Shown: positions 1 through 6,200 of the stretch, piece after piece | Layout: each line of letters opens with the position of its first letter | Position numbering within the stretch: position 1 is the stretch's first letter | Source: Alphaproteobacteria bacterium | GTDB taxonomy: Bacteria > Pseudomonadota > Alphaproteobacteria > Micavibrionales > Micavibrionaceae | Length of the DNA stretch: 11,150 nt | NCBI GenBank assembly: GCA_030432775.1 | Contig: JAUILO010000081.1 | Coordinates: 1 to 11,150 of the forward strand | Direction: 5' to 3' | Notes under the pieces: generated by a model | Told to the model about the DNA's origin: nothing | The model's input: only the letters and a program-made list of their open reading frames with translations | Databases searched by the model: none | Translations under genes and position numbers: made by a program

Positions 1-352
1 CGTCTTCCACGCGAATGTATGAGCCGACCGGTAAGTCCAGCTTGCTGGGAACCTGACTTGCGGCGTGGTTTGAAATATATACTTTATCATGTGTGTTTAG
101 TTTGCCTTGTTTGATGGCTTCGAATGTAAGAAGCAATGTCATCATTTTTGTAAGCGAGGCAGGGTGCAATTGTTTATCGGCATGGCTTTGATACAGAATA
201 AGGCCTGTATCGGCATCCATAACGAGTGATGCGTATTTCGGATTTGCCGCAGCGTTTGCGTGCTTGGTGGTTGTAACTGTCAGGAACAGCGAAAGGGATA
301 GAATCCACAATATAGCGAGAGTTTTTGATAACTCTATGGTCCTGCTTGTCAT
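1..352 (-). CDS. D-alanyl-D-alanine carboxypeptidase (PBP5/6-like), N-terminal part
   Basis: Reading the minus strand from 352 gives 117 codons that run off the left edge. Residues about 11-36 form a hydrophobic signal peptide ending near ANA-AA. The mature start (KYASLVMDADTGLIL) and the motif PASLTK follow, with S66 as the acylated serine and K69 as its partner in SxxK. This is the classic N-terminus of low-molecular-mass penicillin-binding proteins (peptidase S11), which remove the terminal D-Ala from peptidoglycan pentapeptides in the periplasm. The SxN and KTG motifs lie outside the window. An in-frame ATG nine bases upstream (359-361) would add MLP; neither start has a clear Shine-Dalgarno sequence. 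The gene is transcribed divergently from the phasin, a neighbour order seen in other alphaproteobacteria. The family call is firm; the exact Dac paralog is not. Confidence 0.9.
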   Translation of the reverse strand, partial: MTSRTIELSKTLAILWILSLSLFLTVTTTKHANAAANPKYASLVMDADTGLILYQSHADKQLHPASLTKMMTLLLTFEAIKQGKLNTHDKVYISNHAASQVPSKLDLPVGSYIRVED

Positions 353-425
353 AGGTAGCATCCAGTTTCAGGTTTGGTACATTCGGTAGCGCTTAGCTGA
401 TATGTTCGCGAATCGTGCTTGTGAA

Positions 426-471
426 CGTAAATCGATATACAAATTTAACTATACTAGATATCGTAAATCGA
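426..471. repeat. Exact 10-bp direct repeat CGTAAATCGA
   Basis: CGTAAATCGA occurs at 426-435 and again at 462-471, 36 bases apart start to start, in the divergent spacer close to the expected carboxypeptidase promoter. Paired short repeats in such a place are often binding sites of a transcription factor. No known regulator is recognised. Confidence 0.45.
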
Positions 472-548
472 GTCTATATCCGCGCCAAGACATCTCACAG
501 ATTAATATGCGTGTAAAAACAGTTTTGTTCGCAGGTGCAACAAAAAGC

Positions 549-577
549 TTGACGGGTTGCTGAATAAGGGTTAAGGT
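549..577 (+). promoter_or_regulatory. Possible sigma-70-type promoter upstream of phasin
   Basis: TTGACG (549-554) matches the -35 consensus in five of six bases. With a 17-base spacer the -10 box would be TAAGGT (572-577), which is poor (3 of 6). The start site would fall near 584, on the TTGC-N3-GCAA palindrome, leaving a leader of about 160 bases. A nearer alternative -10 is TATAGT at 694-699, with only a weak TTGTTG (669-674) 19 bases upstream. Confidence 0.3.
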
Positions 578-584
578 TGTTATG

Positions 585-595
585 TTGCAATGCAA
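585..595. promoter_or_regulatory. TTGC-N3-GCAA palindrome, possible PhaR-type operator
   Basis: TTGC-AAT-GCAA is a perfect 4+4 inverted repeat about 150 bases upstream of the phasin start. The PHA regulator PhaR of alphaproteobacteria is known to bind TGC-rich palindromes of the CTGC-N3/4-GCAG kind in front of phasin genes. This site differs only in its outermost base pair. Its place next to a possible promoter fits repression, but the assignment is inference. Confidence 0.35.
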
Positions 596-741
596 AAACA
601 TATTATTTTAAGAATTTAAAGCAACAGTGGAAGACTTAAAAAAATTATTGAGATTTTTCTGGTCAACATTGTTGCGGTGCGTTATAAGTCACCTATAGTT
701 GTTTAGCGTATTGATTTTAACTTTTTCGAGGAGATTATTAC

Positions 742-1440
742 ATGGATAAGCCTAAGGCTAGCCAGGTTGTACAAGCACCGAAGGAAGAGAAAGTAGAGCT
801 TAGCGTTGTTAAGCCTGCCGAATCTGCTCCGGTCGTTGAAGCGCCTAAATCAGTAGAAGCAAAGCCAACGAAATTAAAAACGGTTAAAAAACCTGCTGCA
901 AAGAAAGCAGCTAAAAAAGCCGTTGCAAAAAAGACAGCGGTTAAGAGTAAGAGTACATCTAAACCTAAGCTGAAGAAAGCGACTGCTAAGAAGAAAGTTT
1001 CTTCTAAGCCAGCTGCTTCAGTAAAGAAATCTCAACAAACATTTACTAAAATGGAGAATATTATGACACAAGGTAAAACACAATTTGACAAACTAGCTAA
1101 AGAAGCTGCTAACGCTAGCCAAGAAAGCATTGATGCTGTGACTAAATCAAGCACAGTTGTTTTCAAAGGCGCTGAAGACTTCTTCAAAGCTTACGTTTCT
1201 ATCGCTCAGAAATCAGCTGAGAAAAGCCAGAACGCTGTTCAAGCTCTTCTAGGTTGCAAAACTTTGACTGAGTTCACAGAAACACAAAACAAACTTGCAC
1301 AAGAAAGCTTCGATGATTTCGTTTCAAGTGCGACTAAACTTTCAGAAATCAGCGTGAAAGTAGCTACAGACGCGTTTGAGCCAATCAATGATCAGCTAAC
1401 TAAGTCGATCAAAGCGGCTACAAGCTCACTTGCTGCTTAA
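742..1440 (+). CDS. Phasin family protein with Lys/Ala-rich N-terminal tail
   Basis: A 232-residue protein started by a strong Shine-Dalgarno (GAGGAGA, 728-734) seven bases before ATG. Residues 1-40 are Val/Pro/Glu/Lys-rich. Residues 41-98 are a low-complexity run of AAKK, VAKK and KPKLKK repeats resembling histone H1 or the tail of PhaF. Residues about 108-230 are a helical, Ala/Ser/Lys-rich phasin domain (recognisable stretches AEDFFKAYVSIAQKSAEKSQ and KTLTEFTETQNKLAQESFDDF). Phasins coat PHA granules; PhaF-type proteins with basic tails also bind DNA and help segregate granules. By analogy this one may tether granules to the nucleoid. The basic tail is N-terminal here, unlike the C-terminal tail of PhaF. 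Codons in the phasin half favour GCT, GAA and AAA, suggesting strong expression. The gene is monocistronic, ending in an intrinsic terminator. It lies upstream of clpS as in other alphaproteobacteria. Confidence 0.85.
   Translation: MDKPKASQVVQAPKEEKVELSVVKPAESAPVVEAPKSVEAKPTKLKTVKKPAAKKAAKKAVAKKTAVKSKSTSKPKLKKATAKKKVSSKPAASVKKSQQTFTKMENIMTQGKTQFDKLAKEAANASQESIDAVTKSSTVVFKGAEDFFKAYVSIAQKSAEKSQNAVQALLGCKTLTEFTETQNKLAQESFDDFVSSATKLSEISVKVATDAFEPINDQLTKSIKAATSSLAA
1053..1065 (+). promoter_or_regulatory. Possible internal ribosome binding site and start within phasin
   Basis: GGAG (1053-1056) lies six bases before an in-frame ATG (1063-1065, residue 108), just where the basic tail ends and the phasin domain begins. 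Translation from here would give a 125-residue protein of normal phasin length without the tail. The upstream start has the stronger Shine-Dalgarno, so the short form would be an extra product. Confidence 0.3.
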
Positions 1441-1463
1441 TTTTTAGGCACGTGATACGATTT

Positions 1464-1525
1464 GTTGGGTTTTACCCAACATGACAACCGACCCCGGTTC
1501 TAGTGCAGTAGAGCCGGGGTTTTTT
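1464..1525 (+). terminator. Intrinsic terminator after phasin
   Basis: A 12-bp stem, ACCCCGGTTCTA (1491-1502) with TAGAGCCGGGGT (1509-1520), one G-U pair and a six-base loop, runs into a T tract (1520-1525). This is a textbook rho-independent terminator. A smaller perfect hairpin, GTTGGGT / ACCCAAC with a TTT loop (1464-1480), precedes it and may stabilise the 3' end of an abundant mRNA. Confidence 0.9.
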
Positions 1526-1762
1526 GTTGTCTGGCATATGCGTTGTATTTATGTCTTGGTATTTATGAGCAGGTTTTCTTTCAGGATATTTATTGGTAGC
1601 GACCATTATATAGGCTTCTGTGGCTCTCTGTGCCTGCGTAGCTGTGATGTGCGTAAAACACACAGGAATATTGATTATTTATTGGATTTTTCCGCCACCA
1701 ATGCCAAAATTAATATAGTATTGAATAAATAGCGTAGAGCGTTAATTTGAATGGGGCTCGGC

Positions 1763-1768
1763 TATAGT
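1763..1768 (+). promoter_or_regulatory. Possible clpS -10 box
   Basis: TATAGT lies 17 bases before the clpS start. It resembles the -10 consensus (5 of 6), but no clear -35 sits 16-18 bases upstream. The transcript leader would be very short, about 10 bases, which fits the weak, close GGA (1781-1783) before ATG. An identical TATAGT at 1714-1719 is an alternative. Confidence 0.3.
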
Positions 1769-1785
1769 AACCTGGCTTTTGGAAT

Positions 1786-2190
1786 ATGAGTAAATTTTTA
1801 GAAGACAATTATGATTTTCTGTATGACCTGCTGCTCGAAAGAGCAGATGACGGGGATGATGGTGAATCTAGCCCTGATGGCGGCGATAGCGATGGTACGC
1901 AAACCGGAATTTTGCTCAAGACCCGACCCAAGACAAAGAAGCCATCAATGTACAAAGTATTGCTTTTGAATGATGATTATACGCCTATGGAATTTGTTGT
2001 TCATGTTCTGGAGCGCTTTTTTAATAAGAATAAGCAGGAAGCAACAGACATCATGCTTCATGTTCACAGGCGCGGCGTTGGCATATGCGGTATTTTTACC
2101 TATGAGGTTGCTGAAAGTAAAGTGCAGCAGGTTATGGATTTTGCACGGGTGAATGAGCAGCCGCTGCAATGTACTTTGGAAAAAGAGTAA
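1786..2190 (+). CDS. clpS: ATP-dependent Clp protease adaptor ClpS
   Basis: ClpS is the N-recognin that binds proteins with destabilising N-terminal residues (Leu, Phe, Tyr, Trp) and hands them to ClpA for degradation by ClpAP in the cytoplasm. The core spans residues about 54-134. It carries the binding-pocket motif LLNDDYTPMEFV, with N62, D63, D64 and M68 matching E. coli N34, D35, D36 and the M40 gatekeeper, and H94 matching H66. The C-terminus PLQCTLEKE is also typical. The protein has 134 residues against about 106 in E. coli. The extra part is N-terminal: residues 1-20 look helical (NYDFLYDLLLERA), and 21-37 are a run of Asp, Gly, Glu and Ser. The flexible N-terminus of ClpS is known to engage the ClpA pore, so its length and charge could matter. 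No internal start would preserve the core better. Normally clpA follows at once; here a lipoprotein gene intervenes. Confidence 0.95.
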   Translation: MSKFLEDNYDFLYDLLLERADDGDDGESSPDGGDSDGTQTGILLKTRPKTKKPSMYKVLLLNDDYTPMEFVVHVLERFFNKNKQEATDIMLHVHRRGVGICGIFTYEVAESKVQQVMDFARVNEQPLQCTLEKE

Positions 2191-2201
2191 TTTGTAACCA
2201 G

Positions 2202-2231
2202 AGGCAGGATCAGGAAAGAGTGATCCGGCCT
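2202..2231 (+). terminator. Hairpin after clpS
   Basis: AGGC-A-GGATCA (2202-2212) pairs with TGATCC-G-GCCT (2221-2231): ten base pairs, one A-G mismatch and an eight-base purine loop. It begins 12 bases after the clpS stop. No T tract follows, so it may be a processing or stability hairpin or a weak terminator rather than a classical intrinsic one. Confidence 0.5.
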
Positions 2232-2292
2232 AGAATCGTTAGTATCCTTAATGTTTTAACAATTTTAATCTGTTTAAATCGGTGCAATTTGC

Positions 2293-2321
2293 TTGACATT
2301 ATTTTCAGTGTTATGTAAATT
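2293..2321 (+). promoter_or_regulatory. Sigma-70-type promoter for the lipoprotein gene
   Basis: A perfect TTGACA (2293-2298), a 17-base spacer and TAAATT (2316-2321, 4 of 6) form the best promoter match in the window. Transcription would start near 2328. It shows that the lipoprotein gene is probably transcribed apart from clpS. Confidence 0.6.
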
Positions 2322-2333
2322 ATTGCCATTCTC

Positions 2334-2360
2334 AGTGACAGATGACTAGTGACGAATAAC
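2334..2360. repeat. Imperfect tandem 14-base repeat in lipoprotein leader
   Basis: AGTGACAGATGAC (2334-2346) and AGTGACGAATAAC (2348-2360) agree at 10 of 13 positions and are set 14 bases apart, immediately downstream of the predicted transcription start. It could be an operator or an RNA element; no known motif is recognised. Confidence 0.35.
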
Positions 2361-2493
2361 GGATAAAAATAACTAAGATCAGTAACCGAGAATAGTGATT
2401 GGTATATATAATGGTTTTAAAGCCATTAAGATTTATACAGTCAATGAAGTGGCCATAAAGGTCGCATAATAGAAGGGTGTAAAACACGGTGTA

Positions 2494-3180
2494 ATGATGA
2501 GTGTGCAAGTAAGATCAAATTTCAGTAAAGCAGCGAAACGTCATCTGGTGACTCTCCTTTTGGGGACGACTTTTTTACAGGGGTGCGCGACAACGGGCGT
2601 TCCCGACGTGCCAACAACAGATATTGATGATTTGAAATCATTAACGCATATGAGTGAGAACGGCATTGTTAGCTATAATGGTACAGGTAAGCCGGTTGCA
2701 GGTGTAGAAGGCGCATGCCGCATGTTAAGCTCAGAGGTGCGGGCGCAGGCGCGTAATAACAGTAATGGTGAAGATACGATGGAAGATCTGCGTAAGACTG
2801 TGTCCAAGGCGTATAAAGGGCCGCGTAGTAAGAATGCATTTGAATTTATTGGCAATACGCTCGTCGGGACAACCAAGGCAACTTTCGGTGTTATTGGTGT
2901 TGGTTTATCAGCTGGTGGCCGTGCTATGGACCAGCATACGCAGGAAAATCGTATTGAGGCGCTGGAACGTCATTGCGAACAAAATAAAGCGCTCGCTATA
3001 TGGGAAAAAGCGCAAACACGCTGTCTTGTTCGTGTATATGATGAAGCAACAAGTGATATTGACGGATCAATGCGCGGTAAGGCCAGAGGGCAGACTGTTG
3101 TTGATCAAAGCTGTGTGAAAGAAATTATGGACCACAGCGCTGATCCGGCAAGTTTATTGCCTGCAATTCCTCGCCGTTAA
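2494..3180 (+). CDS. Putative lipoprotein of unknown function
   Basis: I do not recognise the family. The 228-residue product begins with a basic n-region (R7, K12, K15, R16), a hydrophobic stretch (LVTLLLGTTF, 18-27) and the lipobox LQGC, with C31 as the predicted lipidated residue. Residue 32 is Ala, so outer-membrane sorting is more likely than inner-membrane retention. The body is polar and probably helical. Residues 119-142 form a Gly-rich hydrophobic segment (GNTLVGTTKATFGVIGVGLSAGG) resembling a glycine zipper that could insert in or lie on a membrane. Four further cysteines (75, 161, 177, 207) could form disulfides in the periplasm. Two adjacent ATGs (2494, 2497) are possible starts, both lacking a close Shine-Dalgarno; AGAAGGG lies at 2471-2477. 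The gene has its own promoter and sits between clpS and clpA, with no clear functional tie to either. Confidence 0.75.
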   Translation: MMSVQVRSNFSKAAKRHLVTLLLGTTFLQGCATTGVPDVPTTDIDDLKSLTHMSENGIVSYNGTGKPVAGVEGACRMLSSEVRAQARNNSNGEDTMEDLRKTVSKAYKGPRSKNAFEFIGNTLVGTTKATFGVIGVGLSAGGRAMDQHTQENRIEALERHCEQNKALAIWEKAQTRCLVRVYDEATSDIDGSMRGKARGQTVVDQSCVKEIMDHSADPASLLPAIPRR

Positions 3181-3525
3181 TAAAATTTAGCCTATATTTA
3201 ATTTATACTTGGTAGATATACTTTGGTTTAGTGGTGGTGAAGCGCCAGAATCAAAGTGTTTTGCTAATGATGTTATGTATTTAATTTGACAATGTTATGG
3301 CTGTGTTCGGCTGTAAGTATTGTTTATGAGTATGTTTAAAGTGATATGTTGTTGTATGAGTTATATTGGGCTGACATGCGAAATCTTTAATCTCGTAAAT
3401 ATAAGTCGTCCAGTGGTTGAGAATAGTGTAAAATGGAAAGTAGGGCTGGATTATTCAAACCAGTGTTACCTGTTTGATTCAAAATAAGGGCAAGCCAATC
3501 GGTATTATAAAACGGGATCTATCGC
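3181..3525. other. Intergenic region upstream of clpA
   Basis: 345 bases, AT-rich, with no credible gene and no intrinsic terminator for the lipoprotein gene. TTGACA (3286-3291) matches the -35 consensus, but no good -10 lies 16-18 bases away; the nearest is TGTAAG at 3312-3317, 20 bases off. A bulged hairpin lies at 3455-3477. The clpA Shine-Dalgarno is GGGA (3514-3517), eight bases before ATG. No clear RpoH-type heat-shock promoter was found. Confidence 0.6.
3455..3477 (+). repeat. Inverted repeat upstream of clpA
   Basis: TCAAA(C)CAG (3455-3463) pairs with CTGTTTGA (3470-3477): eight base pairs with one bulged C and a six-base loop, 48 bases before the clpA start. It overlaps the small palindrome TTTGATTCAAA (3473-3483). 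It may be an operator or leader hairpin; the role is unknown. Confidence 0.35.
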
Positions 3526-5835
3526 ATGTTATCTAAAAATCTGGAGCAAACCTTACACAGAGCCTTGACCATCGCGAATGAGCGTAGTCATGAATATGCA
3601 ACTTTAGAACATTTGCTGTTATCTTTGACAGCAGATCAGGATGCCATGGCTGTGCTTCGTTCATGTGGTATTTCGTTGCAGGATCTAAAAGAACAACTCG
3701 AACATTACCTAGAAGCCGAATTGGGGTATCTCATCAATAAAGATGTTGATGAAGCAACGCCAACAACAGCGTTTCAGCGCGTATTACAGCGCGCGGCTAT
3801 TCATGTTCAATCATCTGGCCGTGAAGAGGTAACCGGGGCTAATGTTTTGGTTGCGCTATTTTCCGAGCGCGAAAGCCATGCTGTTTATTTCTTGCAAGAA
3901 CAGGATATGACCCGCTTTGATGCGGTGAATTACATTTCTCATGGTATAGCCAAAGTTCCGGGGCAAAGCGAGGCCAAATCCGTTGATGGTGTTGACGAGG
4001 ATGGTGATGATAAGAAAATAAAAACAGGACGTGATGCGCTGGATGCGTATTGTATTGACCTGAACCAGAAGGCTAAAGAAGGCAAGATTGATCCGTTAAT
4101 CGGCCGCGAAAAAGAAGTGGAACGCACAATCCAGATCCTATGTCGCCGGTCAAAAAATAACCCACTTTATGTCGGTGATCCAGGGGTTGGTAAAACAGCC
4201 ATCGCAGAAGGACTTGCCAAGCGTATTGTTGAAAAAGAAGTGCCGGAAGTTCTGCATAACGCAGTGATTTATTCTCTTGATATGGGATCGCTTTTGGCTG
4301 GTACACGATATCGCGGTGATTTTGAAGAACGCATGAAATCTGTCGTATCGGAAATTGAGAAGACGGATGATGCGGTATTGTTTATTGATGAAATTCATAC
4401 AGTGATTGGCGCGGGCGCCACATCAGGCGGCGCGATGGATGCTTCAAATCTATTGAAGCCGTCTTTATCAAGTGGCGCTATACGCTGTATCGGGTCTACG
4501 ACATATAAGGAATATCGTAACTACTTCGAAAAAGACCGTGCGCTTGTGCGCAGGTTCCAGAAAATAGATATTAAGGAGCCAAGTGTTGAAGATGCGATTG
4601 AGATTTTGAAAGGTCTGAAGCCATATTACGAAGAACACCACAAGGTCGAGTATACGGTGGAAGCGCTGCGTTCTGCTGTCGAGCTATCCGACCGTTATAT
4701 GGGCGATCGTAAATTGCCGGATAAGGCGATTGATATCATTGATGAGGTGGGCGCAGCACAGATGTTAGTGCCCGAAGATCAGCGTAAGAAGGTTATTGAT
4801 GTCGTCGATATTGAAGGTGTGGTCGCGGCAATTGCGCGTATACCTGCTAAAACTGTTAATCAGGATGACCGCGAAGCCCTGAAAACACTGGAGCGCGATT
4901 TGCGCACAATGGTCTTTGATCAGGATAAAGCGATTGAGATATTGTCAAATTCTATCAAAATGGCACGAGCCGGATTGCGCGAACCGGACAAGCCAATTGG
5001 GTGTTACTTGTTTAGCGGTCCGACCGGTGTTGGTAAAACAGAGGTAGCCCGACAGCTTTCTAAAACACTGGGTATTGAGCTGCAGCGTTTTGATATGTCT
5101 GAATATATGGAACGTCACGCTGTTTCACGTTTGATCGGTACTCCTCCAGGTTATGTCGGTTTTGAACAGGGCGGTTTGTTAACCGATGCTGTAGATCAAA
5201 ATCCGCATTGTGTATTGCTTCTTGATGAAATCGAAAAAGCTCATCCGGATATATTCAACATATTGTTGCAGGTTATGGATTACGGCAAGCTGACTGATAA
5301 TAACGGTAAGACAGTTGATTTTCGGAATGTAATTTTGGTTATGACAACCAATGCCGGTGCGCAGGCGCTGGCCAAAGCTCCTATGGGGTTTGAGCGCGAA
5401 GCTCGTATGGATGATGATCAAGAAGAAATTCAGCGCATGTTTACACCGGAGTTTCGCAACCGTCTGGATGCGATTGTGCCGTTTAAGGCACTTACGCAAG
5501 ATACGGTTATTAAGGTTGTCGATAAATTTGTTATTCAGCTAGAGGCGCAACTCGCCGAGCGTTATGTCGAAATTGATATCACAGAACCTGCGAAGGAATA
5601 TCTGGCTAAAATCGGTTATGATCCGGCGATGGGCGCAAGGCCATTGGGGCGCGTGATACAAGAAAAGATCAAACAGCCTTTGGCCGAGCAGCTGTTATTC
5701 GGTGACCTCAAAGAAGGCGGCACAGTGTTTATTGATCTTGATAAAAACGGCGATCTGCATTTCGTATATAAAGCCGGTAAAGGCGAGACGCTTTTGAGAG
5801 CGCCGAAAGATCCGACTGGTGAAGAGATGGCTTAG
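3526..5835 (+). CDS. clpA: ATP-dependent Clp protease ATP-binding subunit ClpA
   Basis: ClpA is the hexameric AAA+ unfoldase that takes substrates, including those delivered by ClpS, and threads them into ClpP. Length (769 aa) is close to E. coli ClpA (758). The Clp N-domain (about 1-145, two Clp_N repeats) is followed by an acidic linker (150-165). D1 has Walker A GDPGVGKT (217-224), Walker B D288-E289, pore loop RYRG with Y262, and Arg fingers R342/R343. There is no middle domain between D1 and D2, which excludes ClpB and ClpC. D2 has Walker A GPTGVGKT (498-505), Walker B D567-E568, pore loop GYVG (542-545) and sensor-2 GARPLGR (703-709). The ClpP-docking loop carries MGF (620-622) in place of IGL/IGF. 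No key residue is missing. A Shine-Dalgarno GGGA lies eight bases before ATG. This is the ordinary clpA of the locus; clpP is not in the window. Confidence 0.97.
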   Translation: MLSKNLEQTLHRALTIANERSHEYATLEHLLLSLTADQDAMAVLRSCGISLQDLKEQLEHYLEAELGYLINKDVDEATPTTAFQRVLQRAAIHVQSSGREEVTGANVLVALFSERESHAVYFLQEQDMTRFDAVNYISHGIAKVPGQSEAKSVDGVDEDGDDKKIKTGRDALDAYCIDLNQKAKEGKIDPLIGREKEVERTIQILCRRSKNNPLYVGDPGVGKTAIAEGLAKRIVEKEVPEVLHNAVIYSLDMGSLLAGTRYRGDFEERMKSVVSEIEKTDDAVLFIDEIHTVIGAGATSGGAMDASNLLKPSLSSGAIRCIGSTTYKEYRNYFEKDRALVRRFQKIDIKEPSVEDAIEILKGLKPYYEEHHKVEYTVEALRSAVELSDRYMGDRKLPDKAIDIIDEVGAAQMLVPEDQRKKVIDVVDIEGVVAAIARIPAKTVNQDDREALKTLERDLRTMVFDQDKAIEILSNSIKMARAGLREPDKPIGCYLFSGPTGVGKTEVARQLSKTLGIELQRFDMSEYMERHAVSRLIGTPPGYVGFEQGGLLTDAVDQNPHCVLLLDEIEKAHPDIFNILLQVMDYGKLTDNNGKTVDFRNVILVMTTNAGAQALAKAPMGFEREARMDDDQEEIQRMFTPEFRNRLDAIVPFKALTQDTVIKVVDKFVIQLEAQLAERYVEIDITEPAKEYLAKIGYDPAMGARPLGRVIQEKIKQPLAEQLLFGDLKEGGTVFIDLDKNGDLHFVYKAGKGETLLRAPKDPTGEEMA

Positions 5836-6050
5836 CAGCACTCTTTTGTGTAAAGCTCGATGTGTATAACATAGTTGTTTTGTTCTTTGTTCTGTTTCAT
5901 TCATTGATTTATGTGCCGTATTTAAAATCTGACCTCTGATTTTTGTTCATTTGTGCGTCTGGATTTGAGCTAAATTTTAAGGTCAGTTTAAATCCCAATT
6001 TAAAGCATCATTTCTCCAAAATGGTTATTTTACGTGTAAATAACGTGAAA

Positions 6051-6071
6051 TACGCAACTGTCTATTGCGTA
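6051..6071. promoter_or_regulatory. Perfect 7-bp inverted repeat, possible operator
   Basis: TACGCAA (6051-6057) and TTGCGTA (6065-6071) are perfect inverted copies seven bases apart. The right arm contains the possible -35 box TTGCGT. ATACGCA recurs at 6101-6107. The arrangement fits a dimeric repressor covering the promoter of the second clpA-like gene; the regulator is unknown. Confidence 0.4.
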
Positions 6072-6094
6072 ATATTCCATATGTTTGTAATAAT
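6065..6094 (+). promoter_or_regulatory. Possible promoter of the second clpA-like gene
   Basis: TTGCGT (6065-6070), an 18-base spacer and AATAAT (6089-6094, 5 of 6) form a plausible sigma-70-type promoter. The leader would be about 135 bases. The -35 matches only TTG of the consensus, so this is tentative. Confidence 0.4.
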
Positions 6095-6176
6095 CCGTTG
6101 ATACGCATTATGTCTTAAATTTATATTTTTTCTTGTGTTTTTTATGAAAAACAAGCTATGAAAGATATGAACAGGC

Positions 6177-6200
6177 TGGTCGAAAAAATAATAACGACCA
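6177..6200 (+). repeat. TGGTCG / CGACCA inverted repeat in leader
   Basis: TGGTCG (6177-6182) and CGACCA (6195-6200) are perfect inverted copies around a 12-base A-rich loop, ending 35 bases before the start codon of the second clpA-like gene. It could form a leader hairpin upstream of the Shine-Dalgarno or be a protein-binding site. Confidence 0.35.

Larger units (their letters stand above)
353..741. other. Divergent intergenic region, dac / phasin
   Basis: About 380 bases with no credible gene. It must hold the promoters of the leftward carboxypeptidase and the rightward phasin. It contains the 8-base palindrome TTCGCGAA (405-412), an exact 10-base direct repeat (426-435 and 462-471), a hairpin-forming repeat TTTTGTT(C)GC / GCAACAAAA (523-545), a TTGACG box (549-554) and the palindrome TTGCAATGCAA (585-595). 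It becomes very AT-rich toward the phasin. ACTATA at 448-453 reads TATAGT on the minus strand and could be the carboxypeptidase -10 box, but I see no matching -35. Confidence 0.7.
2191..2493. other. Intergenic region, clpS / lipoprotein
   Basis: About 300 bases without a gene. They hold the post-clpS hairpin (2202-2231), a good promoter (2293-2321) and a leader of about 165 bases. The leader contains an imperfect tandem repeat (2334-2360), a weak ATGGT...GCCAT hairpin (2411-2426) and a small GTGT-AAA-ACAC hairpin (2477-2487) just before the start codon. Confidence 0.7.

Noticed and set aside
1472..1663. Minus-strand reading frame of 63 codons in the same spacer
   Set aside because: It overlaps the terminator, has no ribosome binding site, and its composition is not protein-like.
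1481..1732. Plus-strand reading frame of 83 codons after the phasin
   Set aside because: It begins inside the terminator hairpin, is rich in Cys, Phe and Arg, has no Shine-Dalgarno and resembles no family.
3286..3317. TTGACA as the clpA promoter
   Set aside because: The -35 is perfect, but no acceptable -10 lies at 16-18 bases; the nearest (TGTAAG) is 20 bases away and poor.
5987..6004. Perfect repeat TTTAAAT-CCCA-ATTTAAA as an operator or terminator
   Set aside because: It consists only of A and T in an AT-rich spacer, so chance is likely; there is no T tract and no clear promoter nearby.
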